From Nitrosovibrio sp. Nv4 (GTDB taxonomy: Bacteria; Pseudomonadota; Alphaproteobacteria; Acetobacterales; Acetobacteraceae): a stretch of 49,492 nucleotides of DNA. A program made the position numbers and the translations under genes. Shown piece after piece: positions 1-8,287 of the stretch (positions are counted from its first letter, which is position 1; every line of letters starts with the position of its first letter). The notes beneath the pieces are model-generated. The model was not told the origin of the DNA. It made no database searches and saw only the letters and a list, made by a program, of their open reading frames with translations. The stretch is from the NCBI GenBank assembly GCA_943330455.2, contig CALQHT020000005.1, forward strand, positions 1-49,492, in the 5' to 3' direction.

Positions 1-111
1 AGCCTGGTCCAGGCCGCGAAGGCAAAGGCGCGCGGATATCGATCAACCCGTAACCTCAAAGCCATGGTCTATCTCATCGCCGGAAAGCTCGACCTCAGGC
101 TGCCAGTATGA
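1..111 (+). CDS. transposase, C-terminal fragment (ISL3-like)
   Basis: Frame 1 is open from the window edge and ends with TGA at 109-111, giving 36 residues. The tail contains ARGYRSTRNLKAMVYLIAGK, a pattern typical of the C-terminus of DDE transposases of the ISL3 group (an Ala/Lys-rich stretch, ARGYR, then a hydrophobic YLIAGKL segment). The catalytic domain lies off the window, so the family is inferred from the tail only. The stop is followed closely by the probable IS end. Confidence 0.55.
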   Translation, partial: SLVQAAKAKARGYRSTRNLKAMVYLIAGKLDLRLPV

Positions 112-145
112 AATCGTTACCACCCACTCCAAACAGCGAGGAGCC
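1..145 (+). mobile_element. right end of an ISL3-like insertion sequence (cut by window edge)
   Basis: The left edge holds the last codons of a transposase, then about 34 bases that end in gaggagcc. Read on the other strand, that end starts GGCTCCTCGCTGTTTGGAGT, which is plausible as a terminal inverted repeat of an ISL3-family element; this match is from memory. Immediately after base 145 the sequence becomes the coding sequence of an unrelated deaminase gene, so the boundary of the element is placed there. The other end of the element lies outside the window, so the target duplication cannot be checked. Confidence 0.5.
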
Positions 146-604
146 GAACAGGGCAACCCGGTCGCGCGCAGCAATGTCTGCCCGGAGATCGATCCGCCCG
201 CGGAACCGGGATTTCACGCTTTCTGTATCGCGCGCCCCAGTACCGACGCCGTGGTTTCCTTCATGATCGCCGGGAGTGGGGAGGCCCGGGAGGGCCAGGG
301 CAATTACCGCGACCACACCGTCCGCCTTGGCGATACCAGCCCCGAGGGCCTGCGGGCCAAGGCCGATTACGTGGTGGGCGAGATGGAGCGGCGCATGGCG
401 GTCCTGGGCACCGATTGGTCGTCCGTGACCGGCACGCAGGTCTACAGCGTTTACGATATCCATCCGTTCCTGGGCGACCTGCTGGTGCGCCGAGGCGCCG
501 CCGCGCACGGGGTTACCTGGCAGTTCGCTCGTCCGCCGGTCGTGGGATTGGATTACGAGATGGATTGCCGCGGTATTAGTGTGGAGAGCGTGCTGGCGGT
601 TTGA
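146..604 (+). pseudogene. truncated CnbZ-like 2-aminomuconate deaminase, 3' part only
   Basis: From base 146 one frame runs open for about 152 codons to TGA at 602-604. It begins NPVARSNVCPEIDPPAEPG and continues with GSGEAREGQGNYRDH, a Glu-Arg-rich helix, and a tail DIHPFLGDLLVRRGAA ending in GLDYEMDCRGI. I recognise this as the C-terminal half of the CnbZ-type deaminase family (2-amino-5-chloromuconate deaminase), which relates to RidA-like folds. Full members are roughly 330 residues or longer, so more than half is missing. No good start codon precedes the conserved part; an internal ATG at 251 would remove conserved residues. The break coincides with the IS end at 145, so insertion or later recombination cut the gene. 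Confidence 0.6.
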
Positions 605-646
605 GAACCAGCATTGTTGGCCGGCACGCCGTCCGCCCCGCTTTTG

Positions 647-726
647 CCGTCATTGCCGGGCTCGACCCGGCAACCCGCGCTTCAACGGCAGGGGGTGGGT
701 TGCCGGGTCGAGCCCGGCAATGACGG
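647..726. repeat. 80-bp palindromic repeat, solo inner core
   Basis: CCGTCATTGCCGGGCTCGAC at the left is matched by its reverse complement at the right end, around a centre GCGCTTCAACGGCAGGGGG. The same core occurs inside the composite elements near 9.4, 23.1 and 29.5 kb. Here it is alone, extended only by a short tttt/aaaa pairing. It lies between the deaminase remnant and the convergent spoVR stop, so it could act as a terminator for both. Confidence 0.85.
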
Positions 727-754
727 TAAAAGGGGTGGCGGTGCGGCGCCGCGC

Positions 755-2317
755 TCAGGGCCCGCCCGATTGCGCGATCCCAGGGCGCGGGCTGGCGCTG
801 TATTCCTTCAGCACCGTTTCTCCAACCGGATCGATTTCCTTCAGTAGCACGTCATAACTCCAGAGATCGGCCAGATGTTGCAGCACCATGCGAGTGTCGC
901 GTTCCTCCAGCAAAACGCGGTTCATCGCCCGATGGTGGAGGATCAGCTTGCGATCGCCTGACAGATCGACATCGACCACCTGGATATCGGCGGCCGTCCA
1001 GCTGACATCGTAATGACGGGCCAATGCCTGGCGGATCTTCCGGTAGCCCCGCTCATCGTGGATGGCCTCCACCCGCAGATGCTGCTCGCTGGAATCGTCA
1101 ACGACGTGGAACAGCCCGAAATGGCGGATCAGGCGCGGGCTTAGATGCTGCAGGATAAAGCTCTCATCACGATAATTGGCCCAGCAGTACCGCAGCACGC
1201 CCATCGGATCGCCATTGCCGGCGATGTCGGGGAACCACTGCCGGTCTTCGTCCGTGGGTTCGGTGCAGACCCGCTCGATATCCTGCATCATGGCAAAGCC
1301 GAGCGCGTAGGGGTTGATGCCGGAGTATCGGGGATCGTTGAAGTCGGGCTGGAACACGACGTTGGTGTGGGAACGGAGGAATTCCACCATCGCGCCGTCC
1401 GTCAGCAGGCCCTTTTCGTGCAGCCGGTTCATGATGCGGTAGTGCACATAGGTGGCACAGCCCTCGTTCATCACCTTGGTCTGTGACTGGGGGTAGAAAT
1501 ACTGCGCGATGATCCGAACGATTCGCAGCAATTCACGCTGCCAGGACGCCAGGCGCGGCGCGGTCTTTTCCAGGAAGTAAAGGATGTTCTCCTGCGGCAA
1601 TTGCAGCAGCGCCTTGCGGCGTTCCTCGGTCGTGGGATCGGCGCGCGTGTTGGACTTGCCGGGCACGGTGCGCCACAGGTCGTTGAACACCTGCTCGTCG
1701 TGAATACGCCGCTCACGCTCCCGCTTTTCTTCCATCCGCAGGTCGGTGGCGCGGTTGCGGGGATAGCGGTGCACGGCGTGCGACATCAGCGCGTGAGCGG
1801 AGTCCAACAGGCTTTCGACCGCGGCTTCCCCATACCGCTCCTCACATTGCATCACGTAGTCGCGGGCGAATTCCAGATAATCCAGGATGCCGTCCGCGTC
1901 GGTCCACTGCTTAAACAGGTAGTTGTTCTTAAAGAAATGGTTGTGCCCGAACGCGGCATGGGCGATGACCAGGGTCTGCATCATCGCCGTGTTCTCTTCC
2001 ATGATATAGCTGATGCATGGATTTGAATTGATGACGATCTCGTAGGCCAGACCTTGCATGCCGGCGCGATACATCGCCTCGTTGCGGGCAAAATGCTTGC
2101 CGAACGACCAGTGCTTGTAGAACAGCGGCATACCGATCGAGGAATAGGCATCCAGCATCTGCTCGGTGCCGATGATCTCGATCTGGTTCGGATAGACGCT
2201 CAGGCCCATTTCCTTGATGGCGATTTCCTCGATCGCCTCATGGCAGCGCTGGATCGTGGAAAACTCCCAGTCAGCCCCTTCGAACAGCGGGCGTTCCGCA
2301 CGTAGGGTAGTGCTCAT
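755..2317 (-). CDS. spoVR: SpoVR family protein (YcgB-like)
   Basis: 520 residues, a normal length for the SpoVR/YcgB family. The N-terminal half has the family-typical stretches IEIIGTEQMLDAYSSIGMP, FYKHWSFGKHF, YEIVINSNPCISYIMEEN and HAAFGHNHFFKNN, including the conserved His and Glu residues. The C-terminal part is the more variable region ending with VLLEERDTRMVLQHLADLW. In enterobacteria the homologue ycgB belongs to the RpoS regulon; the Bacillus namesake affects spore cortex. Biochemical function is unknown. The start overlaps the stop of the yeaH gene by 4 bp (ATGA), and the three genes prkA-yeaH-spoVR run in one direction, so translation is probably coupled. This trio is a conserved functional unit across proteobacteria. 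Confidence 0.95.
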   Translation of the reverse strand: MSTTLRAERPLFEGADWEFSTIQRCHEAIEEIAIKEMGLSVYPNQIEIIGTEQMLDAYSSIGMPLFYKHWSFGKHFARNEAMYRAGMQGLAYEIVINSNPCISYIMEENTAMMQTLVIAHAAFGHNHFFKNNYLFKQWTDADGILDYLEFARDYVMQCEERYGEAAVESLLDSAHALMSHAVHRYPRNRATDLRMEEKRERERRIHDEQVFNDLWRTVPGKSNTRADPTTEERRKALLQLPQENILYFLEKTAPRLASWQRELLRIVRIIAQYFYPQSQTKVMNEGCATYVHYRIMNRLHEKGLLTDGAMVEFLRSHTNVVFQPDFNDPRYSGINPYALGFAMMQDIERVCTEPTDEDRQWFPDIAGNGDPMGVLRYCWANYRDESFILQHLSPRLIRHFGLFHVVDDSSEQHLRVEAIHDERGYRKIRQALARHYDVSWTAADIQVVDVDLSGDRKLILHHRAMNRVLLEERDTRMVLQHLADLWSYDVLLKEIDPVGETVLKEYSASPRPGIAQSGGP

Positions 2318-3621
2318 GCGGATACCGCCTCCGATCCGACCTTCTTCGCGAACAATTCGCGGAACACTGTGTAGATTTCGCGCCGGTGGCCGACCTTGCG
2401 CATGGCCATGGGCGCACCGGACTTGATCAGGGCGCTATAGGTTTGCCATAGATCGCTGTCGCGCCGGATGAACCCGGGCGGAAAATGCTCGGAATCGCGG
2501 CCGACTTCCAGATAGGCGTAATACTGGCACATCGGCAGGATCGAGTCGGTCAACAGGGACGCGGTGCGGTCGTTGTCGCTGGCCGTGTTGTCGCCGTCCG
2601 ATGCCTGGGCCGCATAGATGTTCCAGGAGTCCGGATTGTAGCGTTCGGCAACGACCTGTTGCATTTCCTCCAACGCCGTGGAAACGACCGTGCCGCCGGT
2701 TTCCGGGCTGTTGAAAAAGGTTTCCTCGTCAACTTCCGACGCCTGATGGGTGTGGCGGATGAAGACGACCTCGACGTTCTTGTAACGCCGCTTCAGGAAG
2801 ATATACAGCAGCACATAGAAGCGTTTCGCCAGATCCTTCATGTGTTCCGTCATCGACCCGGACACATCCATCAGGCAGAACATCACCGCCTGCGCGACCG
2901 GTTTCGGAGTAGCGTCGAACCGCTTGTAGCGCACGTCCAGCGGATCGATATACGGGATCAGCCCGACGCGCCGCACCTTACGGGCCAGTTCCTCCTCCAG
3001 TTCCAGCTTGCGCGCGACCTTGTCTGGATCGGCCTCCAACGCCGCGATTTCGTCCCGCAACCGGTCCAACTCCTCCGGTCGCGGGCGTTTCAACGCAATC
3101 CGCCGCGACAGGCTGTTCCGCACCGTGCGCATCAACGCGAGATTGGCGGGCGACCCGGTGACCGAGTAGCCGGCCCGGTTCCAACTGACCGCCTCCGCGC
3201 TGGCAACCCGGCGTTTGGCGAGGTCCGGCAGTTCCAGATCTTCCAGGAACAGGTCGATGAACTCGTCACGCGACATGGCGAAGCGGAAATCGTCCTCCCC
3301 TTCCCCGTCCGGGCTGCCTTCCGACCCGCCTCCCCCGCCGCCACCTTGCGGCCGAGGAATGGTGTCACCCGCGATGTATTCCTTGTTGCCAGGCAACAGG
3401 TGGTCGCGAATGCCGCCGGTGGCGCTGCGGTGAAAGGATGGCTCGCGCACTCCCTTCGCCGGCAGAACGACTTCGCCGCCCTGATCGGCGTCCTTGATCC
3501 CCCGGCTCCCCGACGTCTCATGCACCGCTTTCTGAATCTGCGCCTTCGCTCGGCGCATGAACCGTTGCCGGTTGGCCAGGCTCTTGCCACTTGGGTTGAG
3601 GCGACGGTCGACGATATGCAT
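2314..3621 (-). CDS. yeaH: YeaH/YhbH family protein (DUF444, vWA-like)
   Basis: 435 residues, starting MHIVDRRLNPSGKSLANRQR as in nearly all family members. A Gly-rich linker (GGGGGGGSEG) follows at about residue 95-105. The C-terminal half carries a vWA-like core: VMFCLMDVSGSMTEHMKDL holds a DxSxS metal-site motif, and later come FIRHTHQASEVDEETFF and the ASDGDN segment. The family is thought to act with the PrkA kinase, with which it is almost always co-transcribed; the molecular role is unproven. It sits between prkA, 36 bp upstream, and spoVR, overlapping by 4 bp. Confidence 0.95.
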   Translation of the reverse strand: MHIVDRRLNPSGKSLANRQRFMRRAKAQIQKAVHETSGSRGIKDADQGGEVVLPAKGVREPSFHRSATGGIRDHLLPGNKEYIAGDTIPRPQGGGGGGGSEGSPDGEGEDDFRFAMSRDEFIDLFLEDLELPDLAKRRVASAEAVSWNRAGYSVTGSPANLALMRTVRNSLSRRIALKRPRPEELDRLRDEIAALEADPDKVARKLELEEELARKVRRVGLIPYIDPLDVRYKRFDATPKPVAQAVMFCLMDVSGSMTEHMKDLAKRFYVLLYIFLKRRYKNVEVVFIRHTHQASEVDEETFFNSPETGGTVVSTALEEMQQVVAERYNPDSWNIYAAQASDGDNTASDNDRTASLLTDSILPMCQYYAYLEVGRDSEHFPPGFIRRDSDLWQTYSALIKSGAPMAMRKVGHRREIYTVFRELFAKKVGSEAVSA

Positions 3622-3657
3622 GTTAGCCTTTCGCCTGCGAGGTTTCCGATTGGCTGA

Positions 3658-5616
3658 TCAGCCCGTCTGTTTCACCCGCATGTACCATTCAACAAGCCGC
3701 CTGACCTGCCGTTCCGTGTAACCACGCGACGTCATGCGCTCGACGAAATCGTTGTGCTTCTTTTCGGTATCGCCGTCCTTCTTGGACCCGAAGCTGATCA
3801 CCGGCAGCAGTTCTTCCACCTGGCTGAACATACGCCGTTCGATGACTTCCCGGATTTTCTCGTAGCTGGTCCAGGACGGATTGCGACCGTTGTTGTTGGC
3901 CCGCGCGCGGAGGCAGAATTTCACGACCTCGTTGCGGAAATCCTTCGGGTTGGCGATCCCGGCGGGCTTTTCCACCTTGGTCAGTTCCTGGTTCAGCAAT
4001 TCGCGGTTCAGCAACTGGCCGGTGTCGGGGTCCTTGAAGTCGATATCCTCGATCCAGGCATCGGCATAGGCGACATAGCGGTCGAACAGGTTCTGTCCGT
4101 AGTCGTGATAGGATTCCAGATAGGCTTTCTGGATTTCATTGCCGATGAACTCGGCATAACGCGGCGCCAGCTCGCTTTTGATGAATTCCAGGTAGCGCTT
4201 TTCGGTTTCCTGCGGCATCTGATCGCGCCGGATCGACTGTTCCAGCACATACATCAGATGCACCGGATCGGCCGCAACCTCGGTCGTATCGTGGTTGAAG
4301 GTGGCCGCCAGTACCTTGAACGCGAAGCGGGTGGACGCGCCGTCCATGCCTTCCTCAACGCCCGCGGTGTCCTTGTATTCCTGCAGGCTGCGGGCACGCG
4401 GGTCGGTTTCCTTCAGGCTTTCGCCGTCATAGACCCGCATTTTCGAGAACGTCGTCGAGTTCTCATGCTTCTTCAGACGCGACAGGACCGAGAACCGCGC
4501 CAGCATCTCCAACGTCGCCGGTGCGCAGGGCGCCTGGCTCAGTTCGGAGCGGCTGACCAGTTTTTCGTAGATCTTCTGCTCTTCGGCCACGCGCAGGCAG
4601 TACGGCACCTTGATGACGTAGATACGGTCGATGAAGGCTTCGTTATTCTTGTTGTTCTTGAAAGTCTGCCACTCCGATTCGTTGGAGTGCGCCATGATGA
4701 TCCCGGTGAACGGGATGGCACCGATGTTTTCCGTGCCGATATAGTTGTTTTCCTGTGTTGCCGTCAGCAACGGATGCAACATCTTGATCGGCGCCTTGAA
4801 CATCTCGACGAATTCGAGCATGCCCTGGTTGGCGCGGTTCAAACCGCCAGAGTAGCTGTAGGCGTCGGGATCGTTCTGCGCATGCATTTCCAGCTTGCGG
4901 ATATCGACCTTGCCGACCAACGACGAAATGTCCTGGTTGTTCTCGTCCCCAGGCTCCGTCTTGGCGATGCCAATCTGGCGCAGCCGCGACGGCATCATCT
5001 TCAGGACGCGGAAGCGAGAAATATCGCCCTCGAACTCGTCCAGGCGCTTCAGGCACCACGGACTCATGAGGCCGGTCAGGCGGCGGGTCGGAATGCCGTA
5101 GCGTTCCGCCAGCATCGGTCCCATGCGGTCCGGGTCGAACAGGCCGAGGGGGGATTCGAAGACGGGGCTGATGTCGCCGCCGGCTTTCAGGACGTAGATG
5201 GGGCGGGCTTCCATCAGCGCCTTCAGGCGTTCGGCGAGCGAGGACTTGCCGCCGCCAACCGGCCCCAGCAGATACATGATCTGCTTGCGCTCTTCGAGGC
5301 CCTGCGCGGCATGGCGTAGGAAGCCGACGATGCGCTCGATCGTCTCCTCCATGCCGTAAAATTCATCGAACGCGGGATATCGCCGGATCGTGCGGTTCAT
5401 GAAGATGCGGCCGAGCCGGGCATCCTTGGAGGTATCCACCATCTCGGGCTCACCGATCGCGGCGAGCAGTCGCTCGGTCGCGGTGGCATAGACCAGGGGA
5501 TCCTCGCGGCAGGCATCCAAATAGGCCGCGAGCGTCATCTCGGTTTCGCGGTGGGCCTCGAAACCACGAGCGTAAAAAGCGAAAATATCATCGACCGCGG
5601 GCATCGGCCGCTCCAT
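3658..5616 (-). CDS. prkA: PrkA family serine protein kinase (YeaG-like)
   Basis: 652 residues, as expected for PrkA/YeaG. The first two thirds form the AAA+-like domain, with a Walker A loop LLGPVGGGKSSLAERL near residues 116-131 and the strongly conserved FTGIIMAHSNESEW. The last third is the PrkA C-terminal kinase-type domain (YLESYHDYGQNLFDRYVAYA onward). In enterobacteria YeaG acts with YeaH under nutrient starvation and is RpoS dependent; alphaproteobacteria lack RpoS, so another stress sigma factor would have to replace it. It is the first gene of the prkA-yeaH-spoVR operon. A candidate EcfG-type promoter lies about 120 bp upstream. The start MERPMPAVDD is the first ATG in frame. Confidence 0.96.
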   Translation of the reverse strand: MERPMPAVDDIFAFYARGFEAHRETEMTLAAYLDACREDPLVYATATERLLAAIGEPEMVDTSKDARLGRIFMNRTIRRYPAFDEFYGMEETIERIVGFLRHAAQGLEERKQIMYLLGPVGGGKSSLAERLKALMEARPIYVLKAGGDISPVFESPLGLFDPDRMGPMLAERYGIPTRRLTGLMSPWCLKRLDEFEGDISRFRVLKMMPSRLRQIGIAKTEPGDENNQDISSLVGKVDIRKLEMHAQNDPDAYSYSGGLNRANQGMLEFVEMFKAPIKMLHPLLTATQENNYIGTENIGAIPFTGIIMAHSNESEWQTFKNNKNNEAFIDRIYVIKVPYCLRVAEEQKIYEKLVSRSELSQAPCAPATLEMLARFSVLSRLKKHENSTTFSKMRVYDGESLKETDPRARSLQEYKDTAGVEEGMDGASTRFAFKVLAATFNHDTTEVAADPVHLMYVLEQSIRRDQMPQETEKRYLEFIKSELAPRYAEFIGNEIQKAYLESYHDYGQNLFDRYVAYADAWIEDIDFKDPDTGQLLNRELLNQELTKVEKPAGIANPKDFRNEVVKFCLRARANNNGRNPSWTSYEKIREVIERRMFSQVEELLPVISFGSKKDGDTEKKHNDFVERMTSRGYTERQVRRLVEWYMRVKQTG

Positions 5617-5732
5617 TGCTGAGGGTTATGGAACGCCTCCCCATGCAAGACAGATGCAAGGTTAGCGTATTCAGGGTTCGGCGCGTGAAGCTTTTTTTGC
5701 CGAGTCGCGAGAATATCCCGCTTCGTGGCAAC

Positions 5733-5757
5733 AACTCTTCGATCATGACAGTGTTCC
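5733..5757 (-). promoter_or_regulatory. candidate EcfG-type stress promoter of the prkA operon
   Basis: On the minus strand the sequence reads GGAAC (5757-5753), 17 bases, then GTT (5735-5733). This fits the alphaproteobacterial general stress response pattern GGAAC-N16/17-(C)GTT, although the C of CGTT is missing. It is about 120 bp upstream of the prkA start. The logic is good, because prkA-yeaH is controlled by the general stress sigma factor in enterobacteria. A match this short can arise by chance. Confidence 0.35.
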
Positions 5758-6322
5758 TTGCCGGGATACTTGATCCAGGAAAGCACGTGCCGAACCCGAC
5801 TTCGCATCGGTGCGATCAGCGGCAAGAACGCCCGACACACGTCTTGCGTGCGTTCGGCGGCGAACGTCCACCCGCGGTGACGATCGCAAAGGTGTCAGTC
5901 GGGCGCGGTAGACTCGTCGGTTTTCCGCTCCAGAATGCACCTGTGTGCAAACGTCATATAAGGAGCCTCGGCCGCGCCGTTCAAGAAAAATCCGCGCCTT
6001 GGGGGCGATGACACGCCCGATCGCGGAGCCATTCGACCGTGTCCTCTTCAAGGAGAGCGGTCCGTTCATGCGGGTCTCGGCGAAAAGGTGCATCTTGCGC
6101 CCCCCGATACCGTGGCCTGGCCATTATGGCTGGGCCGACTGTGCACAACCTACAGTGGTATCGTTAAGAAGTGGTTAACGGCAGCGGACCATCACCCCCA
6201 GTAGACAGATTTTATTGAGTAAGACACATCCCGAGGCCACATTGGTAAGAAAACGACATGTGGTCGACCAATGTGCATCCTCTGCCAAATACAGCGGCAT
6301 ATGCACGCCAAGACATGGCGAA
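5758..6322. other. gene-free stretch upstream of the prkA operon
   Basis: Frames of 60-130 codons exist on both strands but none has recognisable protein character or a ribosome binding site. An inverted repeat with 9-base arms, CACATTGGT at 6238-6246 and ACCAATGTG at 6267-6275, lies downstream of the anti-sigma gene and could help end its transcript. No tRNA-like fold was seen. Confidence 0.5.
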
Positions 6323-6619
6323 TTAAGGGTCGTGTCCGTCACCGTTCATGGGACCGTTCGGGGGACCGCTCACATGGCCTTGGTGCGATTTCGCCAACCG
6401 CGCGAGGATCGCGTCCTCCACCGACTCGGCTGGAGCCCGCAGGACACCCCGCCTCAACAGCCGAATCGTCTCCCGCGTCTGTCCATAATAATTGCCGCAC
6501 GCTCGGCATGCGAACAAATGGATCCGGACACCCATACGGGTACGGATCGGCAATGCGCCTTCCAGGTAATCCGTAACCAGCTCGGACATGGTATTGCAGG
6601 TCGGAATCGGGAACTCCAT
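6323..6619 (-). CDS. zinc-finger anti-sigma factor (zf-HC2 type)
   Basis: 98 residues. The segment TCNTMSELVTDYLEGALP leads into RIHLFACRACGNYY, giving the H-x3-C-x2-C zinc-binding signature of zf-HC2 anti-sigma factors, with the conserved ELVTDYLEG helix in front. There is no membrane segment, so this is a soluble cytoplasmic type. Such proteins hold an ECF sigma factor and release it on a signal. The likely partner is the ECF sigma gene at 6714, which is divergent with 94 bp between the starts, whereas most pairs are co-transcribed. An alternative start is the ATG of MSELV, 10 codons in, but that would drop the first Cys. Confidence 0.8.
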   Translation of the reverse strand: MEFPIPTCNTMSELVTDYLEGALPIRTRMGVRIHLFACRACGNYYGQTRETIRLLRRGVLRAPAESVEDAILARLAKSHQGHVSGPPNGPMNGDGHDP

Positions 6620-6713
6620 GACACGTTGAGGTTTGCAGCCTTGCAGTATGACACCGCCGGCCCCGATGCATTACAAGGCGTCCACCCAGGCGTAAAAAAA
6701 AGGCACCAGGCGC

Positions 6714-7565
6714 ATGCGCCAGACGGAATTCGATGAACCGGCCTTCCTGGCGCGACTCCGCCAGGGCGATCAGGCGGCCTACCGCATGCTGATCCGCCGA
6801 TTCCATGGCTCTCTGACAGGCGTCGCCGCCTCGATCATCGGCAGCCGAGCGCAGGCGTAGGAGGTGGTGCAGGATGCGTGGCTGGCGGTGTTTTCGGGGA
6901 TTGCACGGTTTGAGGGGCGGTCGAGCCTGACCACTTGGATTTTCAGCATCGTGCTCAACCGTGCCCGTACCCGGATAGGCCGGGAAAAACGGCTGGTTGG
7001 TTTGCCGTCAATCCTGGACGGCAGCGCTCCTGGTGAACGGGCGGTTCCGGCAACTTCGTTCGCGCCCGATGGGCATTGGATGGAGGCCCCGCGCCTGTGG
7101 GACGAGATCAGCCCCGAGCGGATCGTCGGGGGGCGGCAATTGTGGGAGCACGTTCAGGATCTGATCGAGCGCCTGCCCTCCGGCCAACGCGCCGTGATCA
7201 TCCTGCGCGATATGGAGGAGCGGGAACCCGAGGAGATCTGCCAACTTCTCTCGATCAGCGCGGAAAACCAGAGGGTGCTGCTGCACCGCGCCCGCGCACG
7301 GCTGCGTCAGGCGATCGACGAACTGACCGCGGGGACAAAGCCGGCCATATCGGGCGTCGCCGTCAAGCCCACTGGCCGCCGGCGTGGGGCGGCGCCGCTC
7401 GGGTTCGTCATGCAGAGCGTGCCGGCGATGATCAGGGCGTCCGGACGATTCGCTGAAGGTTGGAACGGCGCGCTGCCCAGGCTCCTGCGGAGACTGGACA
7501 GGATCGCCTGGTCGGTGTGCGGATTGTTCGAACCCATGCCAACCGCCCGAATTATCGGCCGATAG
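6714..7565 (+). pseudogene. ECF sigma factor (RpoE-like), interrupted by in-frame TAG
   Basis: From ATG 6714 the frame reads MRQTEFDEPAFLARLRQGDQ then AAYRMLIRRFHG and GSRAQA, meets TAG at 6858-6860, and continues in the same frame with EVVQDAWLAVFSGIARFEGR. The two parts join into a standard sigma-70 region 2; at the stop position relatives usually have Glu (GAG). Region 4 follows with LPSGQRAVIILRDMEEREPE and the helix-turn-helix SISAENQRVLLHRARARLRQ. After region 4 come about 80 extra residues without recognisable character. Without readthrough or restart the product is only 48 residues. TAGGAGGT at the stop is itself a good Shine-Dalgarno, but no start codon in this frame is well spaced from it. 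It may be a recent pseudogene or a sequencing error. Confidence 0.8.
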
Positions 7566-7570
7566 CGTCC

Positions 7571-7618
7571 CCTCACCGTTGAAGCGCTGGTTGCCGGATC
7601 AAGCCCGCCAATGACGAG
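7571..7618. repeat. half copy of the palindromic repeat family
   Basis: CCTCACCGTTGAAGCGCTGG, then TTGCCGGATCAAGCCCGCCA and ATGACGAG, match the right half of the variant repeat at 37430-37588 with few changes. The left half is missing. It lies at the end of the sigma gene and before the convergent DoxX-like gene. Confidence 0.6.
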
Positions 7619-7660
7619 GGCGCAGAACCAGGGGGCGGTCAGGGGTTGCGGCGATCGACC

Positions 7661-8104
7661 TTATACCGCCACCCGCGGCGGCAGCAGGCCAAACTGCCGC
7701 AGGATCGCGATGGCTTCATTCCGGTAGGATACCAGGATGAACACCGAGCATAGCCAAACCATGCAAGCCTGTTTGAACAACTGCCCGCCGTCGTTGTAGG
7801 GATCGATACCCAATGGGCTGACAACGTGGAAGAAAATCGCGCCCGACATGATGCCCAGCGCGAACAGGGCGCCGAACATCCGGGTGAACGGGATCACGAC
7901 CAGGACGGATGCGATGATCTCGGCAATCGCGACGGACAGACGGAACGGCTTTTCGTAGCCACCCAGATACAGCCAGTCGGAAATCGTGGTGAACAGTTCG
8001 ACCGAACCGGGATTGCCGGTGAGCTTGTACTGCTCATACCACAGCAGGACACCGGCAATGAGCAAAGCAGCCGGCCAGGTCAGCAGGCGATGAATACGGT
8101 CCAT
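7661..8104 (-). CDS. DoxX-like small integral membrane protein
   Basis: 147 residues with four hydrophobic segments: LLTWPAALLIAGVLLW near the start, LSVAIAEIIASVLVVIPF, ALFALGIMSGAIFFHVV, and MVWLCSVFILVSYRN near the end. This four-helix layout and length fit the DoxX/DoxD-like superfamily, whose members are often of unknown role in bacteria. A conserved-looking loop SPLGIDPYNDGGQLFK separates helices 3 and 4. The gene stands alone and diverges from the glycosyltransferase gene. The name rests on architecture rather than a signature motif. Confidence 0.6.
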   Translation of the reverse strand: MDRIHRLLTWPAALLIAGVLLWYEQYKLTGNPGSVELFTTISDWLYLGGYEKPFRLSVAIAEIIASVLVVIPFTRMFGALFALGIMSGAIFFHVVSPLGIDPYNDGGQLFKQACMVWLCSVFILVSYRNEAIAILRQFGLLPPRVAV

Positions 8105-8287
8105 GATCGGGTCTCCATTCTGTAAAGCGATTGTCGATGGGACGTGCGAAACCGTCCCGCGTTACAGGTCATGGCCCGAATTGCGGCATGCTCCCGCCCC
8201 TCACCGATGGCCGAGTTCGAACCGGCAATGACGGTGAAGGCGAATACGGACGTCGAAATGTCGCGGCGATCGCGCTACAATCCGCCG

